This document shows positions 18,274 through 25,481 of a stretch of DNA of 42,865 nt, one piece after another. Origin of the DNA: Allorhizocola rhizosphaerae (GTDB lineage Bacteria; Actinomycetota; Actinomycetes; Mycobacteriales; Micromonosporaceae). Location of the stretch: positions 1 through 42,865 of the forward strand of contig NZ_QJUG01000052.1 in the NCBI RefSeq assembly GCF_003426775.1, read 5' to 3'. Below the pieces are notes generated by a model. It had not been told where the DNA came from. It made no database searches and worked only from the letters and a program-made list of their open reading frames with translations. How positions within the stretch are numbered: position 1 is the stretch's first letter; every line of letters begins with the position of its first letter. Position numbers and translations under genes: made by a program.

Positions 18274-18874
18274 AATCTAGGCTCTGGGCACTCATGAAAC
18301 TACCGGCAATCTTCTTCGAGTGGCCAGAGGTCTGAATACGACCGGTTGTTCCCCGTTCTGTCCAGTAGTCACCAGCTAGTGACCGGCGTGGCGATGTCTC
18401 AACGAACAAACTTACAGCACCGCGATGCGGAGGGTTTCCGTCCCGGTTGGGTGCATGTGCCTCGCTGCGGTATGTGTACCATAATGAGGGTCGGCCACCG
18501 CCTTTAACAATGTCAGCACTTGTTGAGGTCGAGTCGGACCCTGGGAACAGGACCTCGACACACATCGTCGTGTAAGTCTGGTGGATGACTATAAAGCATT
18601 CTGAAACAAGCGGCTGCCCATCATCTTTCAGCCAATTTGATCTAAGTTCGGCACGCCAGGTCCCTCTGATGTTGGGCCGCTTAACTATCCATTCTGGAAG
18701 CCAGCGCCAAGCAAAGACGTCGAAAGCCAAGAGAAGGAGGACGACGAGTGCTGCGATGACGCCTACATATTTCAGCCAGAGCTTATCAACAGGCACGCCA
18801 AGGATAAACGCCAACGCAACCCATATGGCAGCTGCCATGAATACAATTCCGCGTGCCCACGCGCCACTTGGCAT
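18263..18874 (-). CDS. cap15: Cap15-like 2TM beta-barrel CBASS effector
   Basis: A 203-residue protein with two N-terminal membrane helices (about 8-27 and 33-53) and a C-terminal domain starting KRPNIRGTWRAEL. The barrel region shows the alternating pattern and the motifs LVSECFIVIHQTYTTMCVEV and LWYTYRSEAH expected of Cap15, a CBASS effector whose eight-stranded barrel binds a cyclic oligonucleotide and whose helices then damage the inner membrane. The start at 18874 gives a one-base overlap with the CD-NTase stop (TAATG); an upstream in-frame start at 18937 would overlap the CD-NTase by about 60 bases and is less likely. Family assignment rests on architecture plus motifs. Ligand specificity cannot be read from the sequence. 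Confidence 0.75.
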   Translation of the reverse strand: MPSGAWARGIVFMAAAIWVALAFILGVPVDKLWLKYVGVIAALVVLLLLAFDVFAWRWLPEWIVKRPNIRGTWRAELRSNWLKDDGQPLVSECFIVIHQTYTTMCVEVLFPGSDSTSTSADIVKGGGRPSLWYTYRSEAHAPNRDGNPPHRGAVSLFVETSPRRSLAGDYWTERGTTGRIQTSGHSKKIAGSFMSAQSLDYAS

Positions 18875-19761
18875 TAGATAAGCTCCAAATACTTCAATGC
18901 GGCTAAGGCAAACTTGTCCGCCTGAGCTTCGTCCCATTTCTGCGTTGGACGAAAGAGATACTTGATACCGTTGGTTTCAAACCACTTATCCTGTGTTTTG
19001 TAGCTGTCATGGATCACGTGAAGCGCCTCGGAGATTCTGGTTGTCCACGTTGGATTGTTATTAAAGATTCGGTCGGGCAGGTTCCATACCAGAGATTCTA
19101 TTAAGAACGACGGTATATCGGCGGTTGCGCCAGCCCTTACCATCTCATTCTCGAGGCGCTTAAGAATCCGAACAATCCTTTTATATCTGCGTTGGGTCGC
19201 ATCATTCTTTCTTATGCCTTCGGCTAGATGCTGCCGCGGGTAGTTGTGTATCTCCCCACCGCTATCAGGTCTTATCCGTATGCCCTCAAATCGGCCCTGT
19301 CGGCTTGTGTGAGATACGAGCGTCTGACAAACTACAACGTCCGCCTTCAGGCGCTGTCGCGAACCCTCTATGTGGATCGCCTTATCTCCTCGAATCACGG
19401 CACCTCGCCCAAACTGCCTGGCCAGGGCGAGTTCGACGTCGTTCTTAAAGCGATTTAAGTCGTAGCTGCCGGTATAGGGAGTGATGCCAACGTCGTCGAG
19501 CGAGAGACCTTCGGCACCATGGATGAACTCGTGATTGGTGATTCCGGTAAGTTCGACAGCTATGTCGACGTCGCTATCTCGAACGACGTTGGTGTGGTTC
19601 GGATATGATCCTTTGGCATAGACGTCAAAACTCTGCCCATCAAAAGACCAATCGGCCAAAGCGGCGTTTATCGCCGATTTGGTCCATTCGTAGCGAGCGT
19701 CTTCAGTATCACTTGCTTTTGATGTCCAACTAAATAGCGTTGCTTCGTCTCTTCTCGGCAT
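18874..19761 (-). CDS. CD-NTase (cGAS/DncV-like nucleotidyltransferase)
   Basis: A 295-residue nucleotidyltransferase that would make a cyclic di- or trinucleotide alarm when phage infection is sensed. The core signature is complete: GSY at 51-53, the DSDVD motif at 62-66 giving catalytic Asp64 and Asp66, and a third acidic residue, Asp141, in RLKADVVV. The spacing KGSYPNHTNVVRDSDVDIAV is typical of CBASS enzymes rather than of poly(A) or tRNA nucleotidyltransferases. The C-terminal helical part (PSFLIESLVWNLPDRIF, WDEAQADKFALAALKYLE) matches the family. Start at 19761. It is first of three overlapping genes. The clade and product are not assigned. The GC content is visibly lower than in the surrounding DNA. 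Confidence 0.9.
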   Translation of the reverse strand: MPRRDEATLFSWTSKASDTEDARYEWTKSAINAALADWSFDGQSFDVYAKGSYPNHTNVVRDSDVDIAVELTGITNHEFIHGAEGLSLDDVGITPYTGSYDLNRFKNDVELALARQFGRGAVIRGDKAIHIEGSRQRLKADVVVCQTLVSHTSRQGRFEGIRIRPDSGGEIHNYPRQHLAEGIRKNDATQRRYKRIVRILKRLENEMVRAGATADIPSFLIESLVWNLPDRIFNNNPTWTTRISEALHVIHDSYKTQDKWFETNGIKYLFRPTQKWDEAQADKFALAALKYLELI

Positions 19762-19842
19762 CTTGTTCTTCTCGATATCTGTCTACGAAGTATATTGTCT
19801 CCACTTTATGCGAGAACGTCAATGATCTTGTAGGTCGCTCGC
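19762..19842 (-). promoter_or_regulatory. Probable CBASS operon promoter
   Basis: Reading leftward, TTGACG is followed 18 bases later by ACAATA, a plausible -35/-10 pair, about 40 bases before the CD-NTase ATG. A weak GAGAAGAACAAG ribosome site sits directly before the start. No operator repeat is evident. Confidence 0.35.
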
Positions 19843-20361
19843 TTACGCCGTGCTGCCGTCCCTGAGGTAGGTCGCAGTGTCGGCGTTCGCTGCTTTCAGC
19901 GCCCCTTCGACCCTCCGCCACACGTACGGCCGCAGCAACCGCTTGGCCTCCTCCTCCGTAACAAGGCGGTATTCGTTGAGCTCGCCGCTATCCAGCCGGA
20001 TCGCAGCCTGCTGCTCTGTCGTCAGCACACCGCCGTCGAACACGAACATCAAGGAGTCATCCCACGGCCCGTGCGGCGCCACCCAATCCACGACGAGCAG
20101 CCGGCCGCCGTGGTACTCAATGCCCAACTCCTCGCGCACTTCCCGTATAGCAGCATCCAGCGGCGGCTCGTTAGCTTCGGCCATACCACCGGGCAAATCC
20201 CAGTCCGGCTTGTAGTTCGGGTCGACCAGCAGGATCCGCCCGGCTTGGTCACGGAACAACACGTCAGCGCCGACGCGCTTGCGGGCCTGGGTGCGGTTGC
20301 CTTCGGCCAGGAGGGCGTTCCACGCCTCGGGGTCGCGTTCGTAGAGCGGTGGTTCGGTCAA
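19843..20361 (-). CDS. NUDIX hydrolase
   Basis: A 172-residue NUDIX pyrophosphatase. The Nudix box is complete: Gly59, Glu65, then REVREELGI at 73-81, with WDLPGG before it. These enzymes cleave nucleoside diphosphate derivatives; the substrate here is unknown. The gene lies 24 bases downstream of the HTH-TPR regulator on the same strand and is likely in its operon. Such HTH-TPR/NUDIX pairs recur in actinomycetes (general knowledge). The following CBASS operon starts 81 bases further on with its own probable promoter. Confidence 0.9.
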   Translation of the reverse strand: MTEPPLYERDPEAWNALLAEGNRTQARKRVGADVLFRDQAGRILLVDPNYKPDWDLPGGMAEANEPPLDAAIREVREELGIEYHGGRLLVVDWVAPHGPWDDSLMFVFDGGVLTTEQQAAIRLDSGELNEYRLVTEEEAKRLLRPYVWRRVEGALKAANADTATYLRDGSTA

Positions 20362-20385
20362 GGTCGCCAGGCCGTCCCCTTCAAG

Positions 20386-21564
20386 CTACGAGCTGGCGAT
20401 CCCCAGCCTCTGGTGACGGGCGGCCAACTCCGGTTGGAGCAATTCTAGGAATGCGGCGACGTCATGGTTACGGCGGTGCCCGTCAAGCTGGCGGCCCAGG
20501 CGGGCGAACTGATGGAGCAGCGGAGACGAGCTGACGCTGACGGTGGAGTCGAGCGCCTCCCGGCCTGCGTGACACGCCTCGTCGATCTTCCCCTCGGCGA
20601 TCAGGACGGAGGCTAAGCTCAGCTGAGCGAAGCCGCGACTGCGTGGCCGGTCGGCAGGCCGCACGGTGAGCACCGTCTCGGCGGCGCGCTTGGCACTCTC
20701 GAACTGGCCGAGTGCGCGAAAGCAGCGGGCGGACTCCATGGCGAGTGCCGCGTGGTCGAACTGGCTGGTCCACGGTGAGGCATTCGGGTCTGGTTCGCGT
20801 TTCAGGGCTTGTTCGGCCGATTTGAGCTGTGCCGTGCACTCCTTCTCTTGGCGTATGGCGGCGAAGCCGCGGGCGGCCATAGCATGTAGCCGGGCTTCGA
20901 CATCGCGATTCGGCCGGCTGACGGTAAGGTATACGCCTCCGCGTCGAGCGTAGGCAACCGCCGCTGCGGGCTGCCCGTGTTGGTTCGCGACATGGCTGAG
21001 CCCGATCATGACATCTGCCGCCAGTTCGGTATCGCCTGCCGCCACGGCCAGCCGGAGCGCGCGGTGGAAATGCCGGTTGGCCGCGTCGTCACGCCCCGCC
21101 TCGTGTGCCATCCAGCCGGCCACTTGAGTGAGTCCGGCTGCGGCGGCGAAGAGCTTTTCGTCTTCCTCGACCCCGCCGAGCAAACGCGGTGCGACGGTCT
21201 GCTTTAGATAATCCGTCATCGTGGCGTAGAGCTGCCCGCCGCCAGCTTGTCGGTCGGCGAGACGGAAGGCGTCCATGACCGCCATGTCGTCGTCTGTTTG
21301 CTCCGACGTTTGCGGTAGTGGGAGTGCCTGAAGAAAGGGCGTAAGTGAGTAGCGGCCTTCCGACCTGTCGCTCAACAGATCATTAAGCGCCTCGACGGAA
21401 ACCTTGAGCGCCATGGCAAGGTTCGACCGCTGCCAGGGCTGCGGTTCAGACTGACCGTGTTCCCAACGGCGCACCGTCGAGACGTCAACATGGAGTTGTT
21501 CCGCCAGCACCTCTTGGGTCAGGCCAACGGTCCTGCGTCGCTGGACGAACCGAATCCGTTTCAT
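20386..21564 (-). CDS. XRE-family HTH regulator with TPR repeats
   Basis: A 392-residue protein. The N-terminal helix-turn-helix (RRRTVGLTQEVLAEQL followed by DVSTVRRWEHGQSEPQP, residues about 8-45) is a standard XRE/Cro fold. The rest, from about 110, is a series of TPR-like helical pairs (AGLTQVAGWMAHEAGRDDAA, DTELAADVMIGLSHVANQHG, DHAALAMESARCFRALGQFE). Proteins of this type regulate development or antibiotic genes in actinomycetes, and the TPR part may sense a peptide or protein partner. The start at 21564 has AAAGG eight bases upstream; a longer frame to 21642 lacks a site. It is probably autoregulated and co-transcribed with the NUDIX gene. Confidence 0.85.
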   Translation of the reverse strand: MKRIRFVQRRRTVGLTQEVLAEQLHVDVSTVRRWEHGQSEPQPWQRSNLAMALKVSVEALNDLLSDRSEGRYSLTPFLQALPLPQTSEQTDDDMAVMDAFRLADRQAGGGQLYATMTDYLKQTVAPRLLGGVEEDEKLFAAAAGLTQVAGWMAHEAGRDDAANRHFHRALRLAVAAGDTELAADVMIGLSHVANQHGQPAAAVAYARRGGVYLTVSRPNRDVEARLHAMAARGFAAIRQEKECTAQLKSAEQALKREPDPNASPWTSQFDHAALAMESARCFRALGQFESAKRAAETVLTVRPADRPRSRGFAQLSLASVLIAEGKIDEACHAGREALDSTVSVSSSPLLHQFARLGRQLDGHRRNHDVAAFLELLQPELAARHQRLGIASS

Positions 21565-22108
21565 GCGAGCGCCTTTCGTGTCTGGATCACGTCTGGTATT
21601 TGAGGACCATTGTTCAGACCAGGGCGTACTTGGCAACATCAATGCGCGGCCAACGCGCGGTCGACGTTCTGTTCGCTACTACCGGAAGCCGGCAGAGTGA
21701 TCCGTGACGGCGGGATGGGATGCCGCGAGAAGCCCTCAACTCCCGTGGCCGGGAACGGCTTTTCGCGGCCCGACTGTCCCGCTGTCGCCCCAAGGCCGAC
21801 GGCCGGAAGGAAGAGAGGTCATCTACAGGTTCCCGATATTTCGGCCTTCCGGTCGGCGGCCTTGATCCCGAAAACGCCGGACTCTAGGTGACGCCTAGGT
21901 CTCTGGGGTTCGACGCGAAGGGAACTCCCTTGGTGGTGATGACGTATCAACGATGAGGGTGTGGCAGCTCCGCATTGTCACGATCGGGAAGATCGGCGTC
22001 AGGCATGACGGCGAGCAACCTGATCGATAGCCACCAAGGGTACGGAACCGAGGCTCTGGAACTCCCGCCTGGAGCCTCGGTTCTCATTGCATGATCCCGC
22101 CCCGCGCT
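21565..22108. other. Intergenic region with possible 25-codon ORF
   Basis: This stretch of about 540 bases lies between the HTH-TPR regulator and the small XRE gene. It contains the promoter region of the HTH-TPR gene, where GTCTGG and CAGAC repeats flank 21592-21618. A 25-residue frame at 21953-22030 (MRVWQLRIVTIGKIGVRHDG, basic) has no good ribosome site nearby. The strong hairpin at 22045-22083 follows it directly. No longer gene is convincing on either strand. Confidence 0.4.
22045..22083. terminator. 12-bp perfect hairpin, probable terminator
   Basis: GAACCGAGGCTC at 22045-22056 pairs perfectly with GAGCCTCGGTTC at 22072-22083 around a 15-base loop. There is no clear T-run on either side, but the position, after the small XRE gene on the minus strand and after the 25-codon frame on the plus strand, fits a transcription stop. 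Confidence 0.5.
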
Positions 22109-22402
22109 TCACGCGGGGCCAGTCCGCTTGCGCTCTTCCGGCTTGGGCGCGGGTAAACCTTGGACCAGTTCAGCTGGGTCCACTTGGAGGCCGGCGGCCA
22201 GAATCAGGATGTTGTGCAGCGTCAGGTTGCGTCGACCACGCTCGATCTGGCCGACATACGACCAGTGGAGTTCGCAAAGGTCTGCGAGCTTCTCCTGGCT
22301 GAGGCCGAGAGCCTCGCGGCGGGCGCGTACGCGCTGGCCGAATGTCTCGGTGGCTTTGGATACCGGCGTGGCGGTGGAGTCCGAGTTGGGCTGCTTTGTC
22401 AT
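22109..22402 (-). CDS. Small XRE-family transcriptional regulator
   Basis: A 97-residue single-domain repressor-like protein. The helix-turn-helix is FGQRVRARREALGLSQEKLA followed by LHWSYVGQIERGRRNLTL (residues about 22-60), with the usual NILILAAGLQVDPAELV end of the domain. The ATG at 22402 is chosen; the frame is open to 22483, but that extension overlaps an inverted repeat that looks like its operator. It diverges from the leader peptide and the 2TM protein gene. Confidence 0.8.
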   Translation of the reverse strand: MTKQPNSDSTATPVSKATETFGQRVRARREALGLSQEKLADLCELHWSYVGQIERGRRNLTLHNILILAAGLQVDPAELVQGLPAPKPEERKRTGPA

Positions 22403-22421
22403 AACAGACCCAAGCTCATAC

Positions 22422-22461
22422 GTCTTAAGCTTTAGAATCCAGAGACGATTGACCTTAAGAC
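22422..22461. promoter_or_regulatory. GTCTTAAG inverted repeat, likely XRE operator
   Basis: GTCTTAAG at 22422-22429 and its exact complement CTTAAGAC at 22454-22461 are 32 bp apart centre to centre (three helical turns). A third partial copy, GTCTAAG, is at 22497-22503. The pair lies 20-60 bases upstream of the small XRE regulator, suggesting autoregulation. The regulator-site match is inferred. Confidence 0.45.
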
Positions 22462-22535
22462 TCGATGCCTCATGACTGTACATCTTGGTTAATTATGTCT
22501 AAGCTGGCTTTCAACCCCTTGAGCCACAGGTGGAT

Positions 22536-22626
22536 GGAGGTGATCGACAATGACCTGCATGCGTAACGGCGGTGGCGACGGTGGCGGCTACACGCGGCCG
22601 GGCCGCTAGACCCACAAAGCACCTCC
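22536..22626 (+). promoter_or_regulatory. Shine-Dalgarno/anti-Shine-Dalgarno pair around leader ORF
   Basis: GGAGGTG at 22536-22542, eight bases before the leader ATG, is perfectly complementary to CACCTCC at 22620-22626, ten bases past the leader stop. In the RNA these could pair and hide the ribosome site, with the leader ORF in the loop. This is a typical translation-attenuation layout, though it was not tested by folding. Confidence 0.4.
22550..22609 (+). CDS. 19-residue leader or small peptide
   Basis: The ATG at 22550 has a near-perfect GGAGGTG ribosome site and opens MTCMRNGGGDGGGYTRPGR, stopping with TAG at 22607-22609. Glycine makes up more than a third of it, with Cys at position 3. 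It sits 104 bases ahead of the 2TM gene, and a hairpin intervenes. It may be a regulatory leader whose translation controls readthrough, or a small functional peptide. No maturation genes are near, which argues against a RiPP precursor. Confidence 0.5.
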   Translation: MTCMRNGGGDGGGYTRPGR

Positions 22627-22641
22627 GCACATAAGCAACTC

Positions 22642-22674
22642 GCAGCGAGCCTGGCGGTAGGCCAGGCTCGCTGC
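22642..22674 (+). terminator. 14-bp perfect hairpin after the leader ORF
   Basis: GCAGCGAGCCTGGC at 22642-22655 pairs with GCCAGGCTCGCTGC at 22661-22674, loop GGTAG. It falls between the leader peptide and the next gene. It could act as an attenuator or simple terminator; the following TGTTCG gives only a weak U-tract. Confidence 0.55.
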
Positions 22675-22733
22675 TGTTCGAAGCGGGCGCTCATATATTT
22701 ACGATCCACAATATGTGCTATATTGATCTTGTA

Positions 22734-23858
22734 ATGAACACGCCGCTCAATCGGCTTTACAAGACCAAATTGGCACTGCTCGCCTGGATAGCGCTTGCTG
22801 TCGGTGCGGGACTATTGCTCTTGGCTGCGTGGGCTCCTTCGGTAGACAGCTGGGCCTGGATCGCGCGGCTTCCGGTTGCCACCATCGGCGAAACATTGCT
22901 TGGCATCGGGCTCATTGCGATCATCTTTGAGTTCATCAGCCGCCAGGACGCCGAGGAGCGCGACAACGAGCGGCTGCGCACCATCCTGCGGGAAGAGGCG
23001 CCGGCCATCCGCGATGCGGTGGTGGAAGGCTTCGCGTTCACGCCCGAATCGCTGACGAACGTCGCCTCACCGGAAACGCTCGACCGTGTGGTGGAAAACT
23101 GCCTGGCGCTCAGGCTCGGGGACCGCACGCTTGCCGCAGAGGTATACAGCGACATCCGAAAGCAAGTCGTCCAAGCGCCAACCCGGTGCTTCGACGCCAA
23201 GGTTGGAATCACCCTGACCCCGTGGTCCGGCGGTCCGAAGACCGGCCCTGGCTCGATGTTCGAAGCGACCATTCGCTGGGAGTACGAAGTCGAACCCCTG
23301 ACCACGCCGATGCGCTTCTCCTGCGTCTCGAACGAGCAGGAATACCGCGAACTCCTGCAGGACCCGACCTCGACAACCACCTGGTACTTTGCCCCGTCGT
23401 CCCAATTGGATGCCGCGTCGCCTGAGGTGTTCGAACTGTTGCACTTCAGCGTTGACGGGCACGAACAACGAATCCGCCGCACGAGCCGCAAAGGCGCGCA
23501 GGTCTATACCGTCCAAGCCGGACCAGAGCTTGAGGCGAAGAACCGGCACAAGGTGTCGTATGCCTTCCGGGTGCTGGTTCGGCGCGAAGGGCGGCTACTT
23601 CACTTGGACATTGGCCGGCCAACACGCGGGCTCAACCTCCAGCTGTCCTATGGCGGCTGTGGAATCCAGGCGGTGAAGGTCGTGGACCACATTGCCAGTG
23701 CTACGCGGCCGCAGATCTCACGGTTACCGGCGACCGCTCCAACGCCTTCGGTCTCACTGGCCTTCGACGGCTGGGTGTGGCCGAGGAGCGGGGTGGGGTT
23801 TGTGTGGACGTTAAGTACTCACAGGAAGAACAACCAGCGAACCGAAGAACATGCATGA
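22734..23858 (+). CDS. 2TM membrane protein of unknown function
   Basis: A 374-residue protein. Two membrane helices (about 12-32 and 47-68: LALLAWIALAVGAGLLLLAA and IGETLLGIGLIAIIFEF) are followed by a charged helix (SRQDAEERDNERLRTILREE) and a large cytoplasmic domain rich in beta strands, ending SLAFDGWVWPRSGVGFVW. I do not recognise the domain. Two helices plus a cytosolic sensor-like domain is the general plan of several membrane-acting defence effectors, but no catalytic or ligand motif supports that here. The ATG at 22734 is favoured over an in-frame one at 22713 because the longer start adds an unlikely prefix; neither has a strong ribosome site. It lies downstream of the leader/attenuator. 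Confidence 0.6.
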   Translation: MNTPLNRLYKTKLALLAWIALAVGAGLLLLAAWAPSVDSWAWIARLPVATIGETLLGIGLIAIIFEFISRQDAEERDNERLRTILREEAPAIRDAVVEGFAFTPESLTNVASPETLDRVVENCLALRLGDRTLAAEVYSDIRKQVVQAPTRCFDAKVGITLTPWSGGPKTGPGSMFEATIRWEYEVEPLTTPMRFSCVSNEQEYRELLQDPTSTTTWYFAPSSQLDAASPEVFELLHFSVDGHEQRIRRTSRKGAQVYTVQAGPELEAKNRHKVSYAFRVLVRREGRLLHLDIGRPTRGLNLQLSYGGCGIQAVKVVDHIASATRPQISRLPATAPTPSVSLAFDGWVWPRSGVGFVWTLSTHRKNNQRTEEHA

Positions 23859-24149
23859 CAGTAAGAGCGAAAGGGCAAGCTGTTCGGCATGGGACACGAC
23901 GGCTCACTCCGTGCAGCCTGATGCACCAAGGGGCGGGCATGATTGGGCAAGCGAGAATGCGAATGAGGTAAGCATTGGACGACCACCTAAGGGCGTAGGG
24001 AATGCTAGAACCTGAAGCCGCTGCCGATACAACCATTCAGGGAAGGTGTGGCAGCCGCGCCGTTGAGAGGCGGCGGCTTCGAGTCATTACGCGGGCGCAA
24101 CGTTCTGGATCGAAAAAGGTAGTTGGATTGGATGATCCACTTCGTCGCT
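23859..24149. other. Intergenic, no convincing gene
   Basis: About 290 bases between the 2TM gene and the conserved upstream block of the first propeller-like gene. Short frames exist on both strands, but none has both a ribosome site and plausible composition. No repeat or RNA gene was noticed. Confidence 0.4.
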
Positions 24150-24234
24150 TTGTGTCCTTGATTCGACAGCTTTCAGCCCTCTTCTATCTGCAGCGAGTTG
24201 ACATAGTGTGCTCTGCGGAGATTACGAGGAGCGA
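24150..24234 (+). promoter_or_regulatory. Conserved upstream block, copy 1
   Basis: TTGTGTCCTTGATTCGACAG (from 24150) and GAGTTGACATAGTG (24195-24208) recur upstream of the paralogous gene at 27723 with identical 23-base spacing, followed in both by a GAGGAGCGA ribosome site. The region is therefore a duplicated control region. TTGACA looks like a -35 box, but no good -10 follows, and the distance to the ribosome site is short, so the precise promoter is unclear. Confidence 0.55.
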
Positions 24235-24236
24235 CT

Positions 24237-25397
24237 ATGCCACGGACACGACTGGTCTACCTAGTTGTAGCAATTGTTGGCCTTCTGCTGATCACGTCTG
24301 CAACATTCTTAATCCTCTGGCCGAACATATCGTCGTCTACCGGCAAAGACACTTACGGGTACATAACTAGGAACGAGTTTGTGCTTATGCACGGTTCGCA
24401 CGAGGTCGTACGTGTACCTCGGCGGTTCAGCGACTTCGATACCCGCGAGAACAAGATTGTTTGGACGCACAGCGGACGATACATTGCTTTCTTTACCGAG
24501 GGACTGAAGGAAACTGCGGCACCTGAGCGGGAGCTCTATGTAGTTAACACCAACTCTGGCGAAGTGAAGGTGATTAAGTGTCCGGGATGTACTGACATCA
24601 CGCCCGTTGGGGACGACGACGTTTTGGCAATGTTGTGGCCAGACGTCTCAAAATTCACAAGGTTCCACTTCGCGACTGGCATGTCGTCGGGGCTAGAGCT
24701 CGCTTTTTACTTTGATGTGGATGATTTTATAGGAAGTTCTCAGAACTATATAGCCACACGCAAAACTCACCGCTCTCCAAGGCATGAACAGGGTTTCGAG
24801 CTGACGCCACTAGACGGGTCGGGTGGGCAGAGCATCGGCAATTACCCGTCAGCCAATTCATACATCTTTGGAGCAGTCACAGAGGCGGCAGGAAAAGATA
24901 GGCCGACTTTTGCTTTCGCCACCAGACACATTCCCGGCGGCTGTCAGGCCACCTTCTCAGTTCACGTGACACAATTGAAAGGCGATACTTTCGAGACTGA
25001 CATAACTGCTATAACTCCTGTCGGGACCACACTCGGTGAGGATAGCGGGTTTATAATCCAGGATCTCTGGTGGGGCCGAGACGGGAAGCTACGTGCATCC
25101 GTTACTGCGTGGACCTGTAGTGTCAAAGGTGCGCCTACCGCGACGAAGATGCCTGCTGGCTCGACCGTATGGAAACTCGAACGTCAGAAATGGACTATAG
25201 ATACGGCGGCGCCAACTGGCCTTGCACGAGAAGTCGGCTCGAAAAACTATATTTCGTTGAACTTTCCTAACTGTAGACCGTCAGAGGCCAACGAAGATGC
25301 CTGTGACATGGGTTTACTTGGCTACCACAATAACGGTGCAATGATACAAATCGCGGAAGATGTACTGGAGATTTCAAGTCCGACAATCTTCAGGTAA
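24237..25397 (+). CDS. Membrane-anchored propeller-like protein, copy 1
   Basis: A 386-residue protein with one N-terminal membrane helix (VYLVVAIVGLLLITSATFLI, residues 7-26) acting as an uncleaved anchor or signal. The outside part has repeated short beta segments reminiscent of a TolB/WD-like propeller (NKIVWTHSGRYIAFFTEG; LWWGRDGKLRASVT; TVWKLERQKWTI). A CPGC motif lies near residue 118, and GGCQ near 239 is shared with the paralogue, so paired Cys may form disulfides. The paralogue at 27723-28796 has the same order of motifs. The ATG at 24237 has GAGGAGCGA upstream. Base composition is less GC-rich than in the core genes. Function is unknown; a cell-surface binding or sensing role is inferred from the fold only. 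Confidence 0.6.
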   Translation: MPRTRLVYLVVAIVGLLLITSATFLILWPNISSSTGKDTYGYITRNEFVLMHGSHEVVRVPRRFSDFDTRENKIVWTHSGRYIAFFTEGLKETAAPERELYVVNTNSGEVKVIKCPGCTDITPVGDDDVLAMLWPDVSKFTRFHFATGMSSGLELAFYFDVDDFIGSSQNYIATRKTHRSPRHEQGFELTPLDGSGGQSIGNYPSANSYIFGAVTEAAGKDRPTFAFATRHIPGGCQATFSVHVTQLKGDTFETDITAITPVGTTLGEDSGFIIQDLWWGRDGKLRASVTAWTCSVKGAPTATKMPAGSTVWKLERQKWTIDTAAPTGLAREVGSKNYISLNFPNCRPSEANEDACDMGLLGYHNNGAMIQIAEDVLEISSPTIFR

Positions 25398-25481
25398 TTA
25401 AACACTGCCGGCCTAAGCTGCAACCTCGATCATCCACACTGCGCCTGGAAGGCGATAACCTGAACTCGGTCAAGGCTGCAG

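Noticed and set aside
22550-22609. Leader peptide as a RiPP precursor
   Set aside because: No maturation enzyme or transporter is near; the SD/anti-SD and hairpin point to regulation.
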